DNA of 64,000 bases from Rhynchopus sp. YZ270_cl-10. Taxonomy: Eukaryota; Euglenozoa; Diplonemea; Diplonemida; Diplonemidae. Below the pieces are notes generated by a model. The model was not told the origin of the DNA. It did not search any database and worked only from the letters and a program-made list of their open reading frames with translations. The stretch lies in the NCBI GenBank assembly GCA_964035575.1, contig OZ037849.1, positions 62,001 through 126,000 of the forward strand, in the 5' to 3' direction. Every line of letters starts with the position of its first letter. The first letter of the stretch is position 1. The translations under genes and the position numbers were made by a program. This document shows, one piece after another, positions 40,555-49,246 of the stretch.

Positions 40555-42420
40555 CAGGGTTCTATACAGCATTCCGCCCACGAGGAGCTGGCTCGGTCAG
40601 AATCGGTTTGACTCGGTCAGCCCAAAAAAAAATTTTCCCCCTCCACAGGGAATTATATATCATACATTCCATGGTTCTCCGTATAGAAAAGCCTGTTTCT
40701 GGAGCCACTTTAAAGTGATAAAAAATCCGCCAAAAAAATGTTGCGACCCCGGAATTTTTTCAGATCGATCCGGAAATTCACTGCCGCCCATTTTCGGGGG
40801 TCAACAATTCACGACTTAGGTCGTAAATGCAACTGTCCGTGGACACATGGATTTTATAAAAATTTTCCCCCGATTTTTTCCCCGATTTTTATTTATTTGG
40901 AAAGATCGGTTACGAAAACGTTCAATTCTGGGGTCGCACGATTTTTTTTATGCCTCTGTGGCTGGTTAGGTGATTTTTGGCTGTGGGACCCCCTTTGGGA
41001 ACATTTCTATGCAGGTTTCTTAAGGACTTCCTTAAGAAAACCTCCTCTTTGGGTCGCCACACAGTGGCGCCGGAAACACACTCCACGGTATGCAACTTTT
41101 TGTGGAGCCAACCCCTTTTTTCACGTTTCTATACAGGTTTCTTAAGGACTTCCTTAAGAAAACCTCCTATTTGGGTAGCAACACAGTAGCGTCTCTAAAT
41201 TGGATTTTCTTTGAAGAAAGTTTTCGATTTTTTTTTCTTTGGAATTATTTTTTACAAATCTTTCAATTCCGACCATTTTTTTATCCCGGAAACACACTCC
41301 ACGGTACGCAACTTTTAGTGGAGCCGACCCCCTTTTCTGCACTGAAATTCCTATGCATTACTGTATACACACCCATGGAGCCACTTTAAATTGACTTCTA
41401 CTCCACGAAAGTGGTCGATTTTTTTTTATGGTGAAAAGCGGGGAGCTCGGAAATTCACTGCCGCTGGTTTTCAGGGGGGAAAAATTACATGCCACACACC
41501 CACCTCACCGAGAGCCAAAACAGAAATACGCTCACCTTGATATTTTTTTTTGGAAAAAATATTTTTATTTCTGGATTTTTATTTCTTTGGATCCGGCCGT
41601 TTCGAAACGTTCAATTGCGGGGTCGGAGGATCAAAAATATGCATCTCACATTTCTGAGTGCAAAATATGAAAAAGTATACGGAGAACCATGGAATGTATG
41701 ATATAGGTTTTGGGGTTTTTCGCTGAAACTCGGTCGAGCCCGGGTCCCCAACCTAGCTCAAGTTGGGGGCCTCCGGCGGAATGTGAGAATTCCTCGGTTA
41801 TCCAACTGCGGAGTTCGGCACTTCATTGAAGCAATTCGTGCACCAGGCACAAGTGGTACACGAATTGTCTGTAGCCTCAGTACATTTATAACAAAGAAAG
41901 GGCGGTCACGGCACCCAAAGCGAAGCCACGGTACGCAACATTTCTAAAAAAAAGTTGACACAAAACGGCACTGTCGCTGGTAATTGTGGTCAGCTTCCGT
42001 AATTTTACTCCCCTGTTTTTCTAAAACGAAAGTTTCTGGCGAAGCCACGGTACGCAACATTTCTAAAAATTGCGCTTAAAATTGCACATTTTTACTGCAA
42101 AAGTATATCATGGGAAGGGTGGGTTGCAATCTTGCGCCGCAGGCGCACGGTACGCTACTTTTATTATTTCGCCATGCTGCATGCTTCCTTTTCCTTCGGC
42201 GTTTGACCAATTGAGTCGCGTTCTGGCTGTGACGGGGTCACTTTGTTCATGAGGCCATTTCTGGTCACTCTCAGAGGCTCGTGGGAGGTACCAAAATTTC
42301 CACCCCAAGATTTGGAAAAAAAATCTGAGATTTATAAAAAAAAAAAAAAAAAAACGGCTGACCGAGTCAACGTCTGACTCGGTCAGACCGACCGAGTGAC
42401 CGGGCCTATATAGAACCCTG
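40555..42420. mobile_element. 1,866-bp terminal-inverted-repeat element with 6-bp target duplication
   Basis: Ends are CAGGGTTCTATA (40555) and the inverse TATAGAACCCTG (to 42420). The imperfect inverted repeats extend about 68 bp and include TTGACTCGGTCAGCC. AAGTAC flanks both sides (40549-40554 and 42421-42426) as an exact 6-bp direct duplication. Inside, a perfect 30-bp inverted repeat (40656-40685 and 41676-41705, containing CATTCCATGGTTCTCC) marks a nested 1,050-bp unit. Internal words (ttcttaaggacttccttaag, ggaaacacactccacggta) are repeated. No transposase ORF is seen, so it is nonautonomous. Superfamily is uncertain. Confidence 0.85.
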
Positions 42421-43218
42421 AAGTACACTCAATGATTCGCCTACTACATAGGTAGAGTTCATCCTCAACCTGAGCAGCTTTTATGGAAAAAGTAACCTGG
42501 TGCTTTGGGTGCTGATGCGCCTGGTGTGATCGACGACGATTTTTCGTCTGTGTATTCAGCAACTACGAGCTGGAACACGCCGCGTCTGCCTGGGTTATCG
42601 AGCCTACGCCCAACAACGCTGTCGAGCAGATGGTGCTGGACGAAGAGGGGTCTGAGGACGACAGCCCCCTACCCCTTCTTGAACGTTTCAGGTGCAGTGG
42701 TTCTGGCAGCGTAAAAGCGTTGTCGCGTACCTGCAGAAGAGCAGAGTGCTGGACGCGTTGTAGATTATTTCTACAGGGTGGAGTTCCAGGAGGGGATCCC
42801 CCCATATCCACAGCACACCCCCGCTGTTTTTTCGATAGCAATTACTTGATTTTTTTCCCCTCCTTTTTTTGAAAATTTTGACACCACCGCGAACGGGCAA
42901 TCCACGTGACCCGCTCTCCCCTGTTTTTTTGTTTGTTTGTTCGCTTGTTTTCCCCAGTCAGGAGACCTACCAAGAGGCGTGACTCTGGGCTGACAACACG
43001 GGGGTCCTTGTTTTGAGAAATGGAAGTGAGTTGGGATATGGTCTGTCTTGTTTTCCCCCCCTGTTCTTTCTTCTTTTTTTAAACGTGGTTGGAATGGTCG
43101 TGACACCCGAGGATGAACACACCACACTACACACGTCTGTGTGATGTTGGGGCCACCCCATGGCATTTCCTTTGCTCGGCCAGTCAGGTGGCGGCGGCAG
43201 CACTGTTTCGCGTCTCAA
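42421..43218. other. Spacer with a coding-like relic
   Basis: From about 42515 to 42762 the plus strand has coding-like composition. One frame reads RRRFFVCVFSNYELEHAASAWVIEP and on to SEDDSPLPLLERF; a neighbouring frame continues VQWFWQRKSVVAYLQKSRVL to a stop. This is probably a fragment of a gene, next to the right end of the mobile element. The rest shows no gene. Confidence 0.35.
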
Positions 43219-45345
43219 TTATAGTAGTTCTAGTGTCTCTGCGAAGCCCCTCTCCGCCATCGGAAGCACAGTGTATATGCCCGGGGTGTTGTGCTGCGCC
43301 ATGACGGCGTTAAACACCGAAGGAAGCACGCTCCCTGCAGGTGCCTCGTACAGACACAGCCCACCACCAAGCACAGCCTCGTCGCACAGTGCCCAGCTGC
43401 GCTGCACACTCTGTCCCACCACAGTCACAAAGCGTTGTGTACGTGCAGCAACAGTTCCTTGATTCACTGGACCTGTCGCAAGCCCTGCCCCGGCCAGCGC
43501 GTCAATCCCCAAAATGCGTTGTGCAAAGCGCACTGCGTTCTCCATGTGTGCAGGTGCTGGCCGGGTCAGGTTCCACCCAACGCAGACGCGGTTGCCAAGG
43601 AGCGACACCAAGGTGCCACGACTCTGGTCCAGCGAGACTGTGAGCGTCGCGAGTCGTGCGCTGAGTAACTGCAGGGCTGTGCCACCCACCTCACCAAGGC
43701 CAAACTGCACCTGGCCGACGGTCGCCTCAGAAGTCTTCGTGGGCAAGGAGCAAGGTGCCACACGTAGCAACGACGACATGCTACTACCACTGCTGGTGCC
43801 GAACGACTCGCTGATGTTGTCCCTCGGCTTCTCGCTCTGTGGTATCGGTGCTCCAAGTTCACTGTACTTCCTTCCCGCAAGCGACAAAGGCCACACACAC
43901 TGCACAAACGTTGTCCCAGACACACCCTTCAAGTCCAGTGCCTCCGCATCCCCAACAACAGCAGAGCAAGACCCGCACTCAGATGTGTACAGGTCAGAAG
44001 GCACAGCCACAGCACCAGGCTTGCATGTGCTCTCAAGGCGTGACGCAACGTTCACTGTGTGGCCAAAGTAGTCTGTCCGTCCCGTCAATGTGGCTTGTTC
44101 CACAGTCACAGGTCCTGTGTTCACACCAATGCGCACAGTCAGTCCTCCCCAAAGGGAGCCCTGTTCAGCACAGATTGGTGCATCCTCAAGTAGTGACTCA
44201 GGCCAGACAGCTTCACGCAGGAGTTCGTGCACACGCAGACCGAAGTTCACCCCGTCCTGTGTTGATGTGAAGGCAATCATAAAAGCGTCGCCGATGGTCT
44301 TCACTTCGTACCCACCAAAGGCCTGCATCACCTCACGCATCACAGAGTTGTGGATCTTCAGACCAGCACGCATTCCTTCGGGTGCATGTTCCCAGATCCA
44401 TGTTGAAGAACGGATGTCTGTGAACACAATTGTTGCTGTCTCACTGAGAACGCCTGGTGGTGCCACAGAACGGCGCTTTGACTCGCCACATTCGTCCACC
44501 TCCATCTCCTCAAACAGCGCAGCAGGGAGGTACGGCCGGTACATGCGCAGGTTCTGCTCCATTGTCTGCAGCGTCTCGTACATCTGCTCGGGGAGCTCCG
44601 CCTCACGCATCTTGAGCATGCGTGCCACACCGTCGACGTCGTACATTGCGAGCAACGACGCAATCTCCTGCACTGCCTCTATCGTCTTCTGCATTGCTGT
44701 TTGCTCCACCAGGACGTCACGAGCGAAACCACGTGTCACGATAAAGTCCAGCGTGAACACGGAGATGGACGTGACAATAAACTCCAATGACAACGCAGGC
44801 ACTGCACAGGGGAGGCTGTCGCAGCTGTACATCCGCTCGGCAAGCTCCCTCCTGTTTTCTTGCGACACTGTGCCAGGCAGGTCCCAAATCCCAAACCTGA
44901 ACCCCTTCTCTAGGCCCATGAGAAAGAGCCAGAACACTGTACAGCATACGAGCAAGAGACTGTACCTCGTGGGCACTTCCATGACCAACATCAAATCCAC
45001 AACGACAACAAGCAACGGCCACGTTGTGGAGGGGCCCTTCGAGAACGCGACCAGGTCTGTCAGGTACAGCGCGAAGGCGTTTGTGTAGCTCGCTGCGACG
45101 ATGACTCGGTTGGAGAGCGCGCGCTTCGAGAGGACGACGTACATAGAGACAACCGCGGTCAAGGCAAACACTGTCTGCCCGATGACCGAGAGGAACTGCC
45201 CTTGCAGGTATTCCTTCATTGCCATACTGCCTACCAGGCACGTGGCGAGAGAGGCCGCATGCAGATAGAAGAAGACGGCACGCTTCTTACGCTCCTTCTT
45301 TGGCAACGTCCCGTCCAGCGTCAACGCTGCTTCGAGGCAGCCCAT
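43219..45345 (-). CDS. Adenylyl cyclase copy C
   Basis: 708 aa from the ATG at 45345 (MGCLEAALTLDGTL). The membrane region differs from the others (YLQGQFLSVIGQTVFALTAVVSMYVVL and so on), yet it keeps six hydrophobic segments and the C-x4-C loop (YSCDSLPCAV). The catalytic domain has FTDIRSST, VKTIGDAFM and TDYFGHTVNVASR. A local EQATLTGR replaces EQNALTGR, and one Arg-to-Gly change is seen (SECGSCSAV). The inter-domain linker is unique (PRDNISESFGTSSGSSMSSLLR). In the pseudo-cyclase region GNRVCVGWN has Asn at the metal position and VQRSW replaces VNxASR; VNQGTVAARTQRF replaces VQHGDVGARTQRF. It shares the ending GGLCLYEAPAGSVLPS with copy A, so A and C are the closest pair at the 3' end. 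Confidence 0.9.
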   Translation of the reverse strand: MGCLEAALTLDGTLPKKERKKRAVFFYLHAASLATCLVGSMAMKEYLQGQFLSVIGQTVFALTAVVSMYVVLSKRALSNRVIVAASYTNAFALYLTDLVAFSKGPSTTWPLLVVVVDLMLVMEVPTRYSLLLVCCTVFWLFLMGLEKGFRFGIWDLPGTVSQENRRELAERMYSCDSLPCAVPALSLEFIVTSISVFTLDFIVTRGFARDVLVEQTAMQKTIEAVQEIASLLAMYDVDGVARMLKMREAELPEQMYETLQTMEQNLRMYRPYLPAALFEEMEVDECGESKRRSVAPPGVLSETATIVFTDIRSSTWIWEHAPEGMRAGLKIHNSVMREVMQAFGGYEVKTIGDAFMIAFTSTQDGVNFGLRVHELLREAVWPESLLEDAPICAEQGSLWGGLTVRIGVNTGPVTVEQATLTGRTDYFGHTVNVASRLESTCKPGAVAVPSDLYTSECGSCSAVVGDAEALDLKGVSGTTFVQCVWPLSLAGRKYSELGAPIPQSEKPRDNISESFGTSSGSSMSSLLRVAPCSLPTKTSEATVGQVQFGLGEVGGTALQLLSARLATLTVSLDQSRGTLVSLLGNRVCVGWNLTRPAPAHMENAVRFAQRILGIDALAGAGLATGPVNQGTVAARTQRFVTVVGQSVQRSWALCDEAVLGGGLCLYEAPAGSVLPSVFNAVMAQHNTPGIYTVLPMAERGFAETLELL

Positions 45346-46314
45346 TGCTGACCCACGGCACCTACCTCCCAATGAAGCAGAAGCACCTAGCAATAAAAAT
45401 GCCACAGAAGGCAGATGGCACAGATGTACTCTTCAGAATAGTGAATAAAAAAACAAAGGTAATAATAGAGAGAAAGGGAAGGGAGGGAGAGGGAGAGGGA
45501 GAGGGGGTACTGTGGATGGTGGATGTGTGGAGGCGCGGGGGAAAAAATGGCAGTCAAAAAAAAATTGTGTGTTTGTCGTACTTTTTGTAGTGTGTTCTCA
45601 ACGGGGAGAGGCCCTCTGGGAGGGTATGGGGTATGGGGGAGGGTGATGAAAAAAAAAGAGTACTGTATTTCGTACAAATTATCGACTGTACGAGTGTTCC
45701 ACCTTTTTTCAGGATTTTTCAGTGACCTTGCAGTGACCTTTTTTACGGTCGATTATTTGTACGAATACGGTAGTTGAAATGTGCTAAAAACGCAGCTCAG
45801 TCGAGCTCATGCAAAGGATGGGAAGTGGGTGGTCCGTACCGTAAGAGAACGGAGGCGGGTTCACAACCACAAGGAAAAGAAACACTGCACAGCGATTCCC
45901 CTTCCGTACCTGCCCAAGGTTAGTACGAGGTTGTGCGGGGGAATGCTGTGCAGCTACGATATAGTCTGGTATATAGATCTGGTTTGGTCGACCACCTGTC
46001 TCTTCACACATAGTACACACTGACTTCTTTCGCTTCGTAAACGGTCACATGATAACAGAACAGGTCTAAAGCCACATGGCTTTTCCTCACAGGATCCACA
46101 ATGGTGATATGTAAGAAGACATACAGTACATCCATTTCGAGGTTTGCATCTGAAAAAAAGAAAAAAACGTGGTTAGGTGAAAGTTGGCCCCCTTCACTAC
46201 CCCCCGAAAGCGATTATCTGATCGATAATGATAGGTGAAGACTTACTGGGGTGGCTGAAGGGGGGTGATTCGCACTTCTTGCGTACTTTTGTGCCCCGTC
46301 CCATTTCATACACA
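45346..46314. other. Spacer with a small inverted-repeat element
   Basis: Holds the 112-bp inverted-repeat element at 45661-45772, a word shared with 37674 (45774-45815), and at 46071-46140 a segment (agccacatggcttttcctca, then caggatccacaa) shared with the upstream flanks of cyclases D and E (51705, 55068). No gene is supported. Confidence 0.5.
45661..45772. mobile_element. 112-bp MITE-like inverted repeat
   Basis: The left arm tactgtatttcgtacaaatt, then atcgactgta, is the imperfect inverse of the right arm ending in tttgtacgaatacggta. The arms are about 30 bp with few mismatches around a ~50-bp centre that repeats agtgacctt. No clear target duplication is seen. Confidence 0.5.
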
Positions 46315-47433
46315 TCACTTAATGTTTCTCGACCCCCGTCGGCTCCTCTTTGTAGTCTGCATCTCTGTGGGGAGCCAGATGAAGTCGTCAGGGAAGATCC
46401 GCACGACTTCATGCAACAATCCTTCGTCCGCCATCGCCTGGACACCTGCATGCTTGAGCGCCGAGAGCTGCGTGGGGTCGCGCACTGCCTTTACCCAGCC
46501 TTCATCACCCTCCTCCTCCTCTTCCTCCTCCTGCTCTTCCTGTTCCCACTCACGCTTCAGCCTTGCTGCGGTTGTGGCTGATTTGATGAGTAAAGCAGCA
46601 TCGTTGCGCATGTCTTCTGGTGCGAATTGCAGTGCAGAGGGGGAGAAGGAGAGGGCAGCCTCAACCACAGCACGGCACTGAAGACGTGGGGAGAGGTGTT
46701 TGTACGCTGCCGGGTGACGCGCGACGCACTCCGTTGCGAGCGCCGCATCGTCACGCAGCGCGTCGGACGCATACTTCAGCACCGCAGGGTTGTCCGCCAC
46801 CGCTGCCGCCACTATCGCATGTGTGTCGCGCAGCGTGTCGCTCGCATACCGCAAAGAGAAGCCGTCCCTTGCGACAGCACGCTTCACTACCTCGGCATCC
46901 GCCTGCATCTCCTTGGGGGCGTACTGCAGCGCATGGTCGGCAGCACGTGCCACAGACAGCACCTTGAGAAAGAATGCTTTGTTCATAAGAGACGGTGGCA
47001 CCACTTCAAGCAAGGCAGCGTCCTCCGCCACTGCGGCTAGGGCAAGGTCTTCGTATGCACGCAGAGTGGTGGGAACGTCACGGAAGGTGTCCGGATCATG
47101 CGCTATCGCAGCACGGACACATGCAGGAGCGTGCTTCATCCATGCAGGAAACGACCGGAAGTTCTCCCCACCCCCAAGCCGTGCCTCGCAGTACCCGTAC
47201 AGGTCGAACCCCACCTCCACCCGCGAGCCACCCTGCAGAGGCAGCGCATCGTCGTCATGGTCTGTGCACAGCTCACATCCGTCCACACACACCGACAAGA
47301 ACGCATCCCCCTCGCGGACCCCCGCAAAGAACGCACCCCCCGCGTCCTTCAGAAGCGTGCCAAAGGATGGCGGGTCCTGGTACGTCACCAGCACCTCCTC
47401 CTCTGTGTCGTGGTGGACGAAGACGACGTCCAT
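46315..47433 (-). CDS. DUF4116-repeat protein (372 aa)
   Basis: The ATG at 47433 opens a single-exon frame. Residues 1-80 form an N-terminal domain with a ubiquitin-like or DWNN-like feel (VEVGFDLYG). From about 95 to 290 there are roughly six tandem DUF4116-type units of about 25-35 residues, built on a pattern like ALRDDAALATECVARHPAAYKHLSP and TLRDTHAIVAAAVADNPAVLKYAS. DUF4116 proteins are common in protists and of unknown function. An acidic run (EQEEQEEEEEEEGDEG) near 315 precedes a basic end (TTKRSRRGSRNIK). A 110-bp piece of one unit has been copied to about 52440-52550 next to cyclase E. Confidence 0.85.
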   Translation of the reverse strand: MDVVFVHHDTEEEVLVTYQDPPSFGTLLKDAGGAFFAGVREGDAFLSVCVDGCELCTDHDDDALPLQGGSRVEVGFDLYGYCEARLGGGENFRSFPAWMKHAPACVRAAIAHDPDTFRDVPTTLRAYEDLALAAVAEDAALLEVVPPSLMNKAFFLKVLSVARAADHALQYAPKEMQADAEVVKRAVARDGFSLRYASDTLRDTHAIVAAAVADNPAVLKYASDALRDDAALATECVARHPAAYKHLSPRLQCRAVVEAALSFSPSALQFAPEDMRNDAALLIKSATTAARLKREWEQEEQEEEEEEEGDEGWVKAVRDPTQLSALKHAGVQAMADEGLLHEVVRIFPDDFIWLPTEMQTTKRSRRGSRNIK

Positions 47434-47910
47434 ATGGGAAAGCAGACCAGAGTGTGTGTGAGGGACAGAGGTGCTGGAGTGGGGTGGGGAAGTGTATTAT
47501 GTATGGCAATTATCACAATACGGTCACTGGGGAGGGGTCATTTGAGTACAAAATGTGAAGCACGGTAAATGGCAAGAACTGAGAAACAGGTACTAAAAAA
47601 GACTCATGTGTAGGCACCAGAGTTTTTTTTTTAGGGAGGGTGAGGGGGGGGGGGGGGTTTCACCCCCTCTCACGATTTTTTTTTTGAGTTTTTAGGGGGG
47701 GGTGAGCAAAAATTTTGGGTGGTTTTTGGGATTTTTGAGTTTTTTGGGGTGAGCACTCACTAGGTTCCCACTCCACGGTTTTCGCGTCCTTTTTTAAAAA
47801 AGTGCGTTTCGCAAAGTGAGAACCTCCTTAACCTTTTTTTCTAACCCACACACAGACATTGCAGAGTAATTAGAAGGAGATTTTTTATATTTTTTTTTTG
47901 AATAGATAAA
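47434..47910. other. Low-complexity spacer
   Basis: G and T homopolymers (poly-G near 47646-47657) and a repeated gtgagc word. No gene or clear regulatory site is seen. It ends at the target duplication of the next element. Confidence 0.6.
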
Positions 47911-49021
47911 CATACAATGCAACGAGGCCGAGTCGGCCTCGCCAAGGCCTGAAAATAAATACTCAGGCGTGCCTGAGGCGTACTCGGGATTAGTTACGTT
48001 TAAGTACGCCTCAGGCACGCCTGGGTATATTTATATTTCTTACCAGTATTTTGGTCAGGAACAAAAAAGTATTTCCCCCCAAATTTTGTGGTTTTCGATT
48101 CAGAGGTAGCAAAATCTTTCAAATGCGGGGTCGCACGATGAAAAATGCGCCTCTGGGCCGAGCGAGTCGAAAAAATGAAAAGGGTTCGCTAAGCTTTGGT
48201 GCTGATGATATATATTTTGGTGGTACCTTCGGGTATTTCATTGATTCAAGAATCGTTGTAAACAAATCTCGGGGGTGCTTTTCGACTGGGTCCCTTCGGG
48301 GCCCAACTTGATGCAAGACGGAAGAGGCTCATACAAGGCTGGACCCTCTAACACTAGAGAGATCCCATCGAGATCCCAGAATTTTACACAGGCCTCCTTG
48401 ATCCACAGACCACAGCTCTATTTTTAGTACAACTATGGGGTGACCAAAGGACTTTTTTATACTTTTTTATACCTTTTTATACCCGAGGTATGACTCATCT
48501 TCTGCGAAGCCTCTTTTTAGGAGGCAGTTTACTGTAAGCAGTAACCATGATATTTTTCCACTAAAAATATATTGCGCCGCAATTTTCTCAGCAGGACACC
48601 GAAAGTTGATTTCAGCACATTTCAGGGGCGGAGGAAATACATGGCATGCCTTAGAAACGTGGTGACCTGTGCATAATAATTTTACATATCAGCAGAAATA
48701 TGAAACCGAGTATACTTTCCCCTGGTTTTTGGTACAAACTTAAAGTCACGCATTTTTTGCTAAAAAAATTGTCCGACCCCGGAATTTTTTCAGATCGCTC
48801 CGGAAATGCATCAGAGGCCCTTTTTGCGGGGGGGAAATACACACCAGGCGCCTGAAACGCAATTATACGTTGATATATACTCAGGCGTGCCTGAGGCGTA
48901 CTTAAACGTAACTAATCCCGAGTACGCCTCAGGCACGCCTCAGTGACGCCTCAGGCACGCCTCAGATATATTTTCCAGATACGAGTATTTTCAGGCGTAC
49001 CCGGCCTCGTTGCATTGTATG
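47911..49021. mobile_element. 1,111-bp terminal-inverted-repeat element with 6-bp target duplication
   Basis: Ends are CATACAATGCAACGAGGCC and its inverse. The inverted repeats extend about 125 bp on the left and 150 bp on the right, sharing AGGCGTACTCGGGATTAG and GTTACGTTTAAGTACGCC. Each arm is itself built of inverted AGGCGTGCCTGAGGCGT words; the right arm has an extra internal copy. GATAAA flanks both ends exactly (47905-47910 and 49022-49027). A core segment (accccggaattttttcagat, then cgctccggaaat) at 48774-48808 is nearly identical to 40746-40779 in the 1,866-bp element, so the two are related. No transposase ORF is seen. Confidence 0.88.
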
Positions 49022-49246
49022 GATAAAAGAAATAAATCTCGTTTTATTTAAAACAAAAGGCACTCCGTATCCGAAACAGGGGGGATGTCTGGGACAAAAA
49101 CAGATTTCTATTAAGCACGCGAAAATGTTTTTGACCACTTCACCCCCCCCTAAAGTCAAAAAAACCGATTCCTAAAAAAATCTCTGCCAAGTAGGCACTA
49201 AAAAATAATAAAACTAAACCCGTAAGGGTAGTTGTGTAACAGTACA

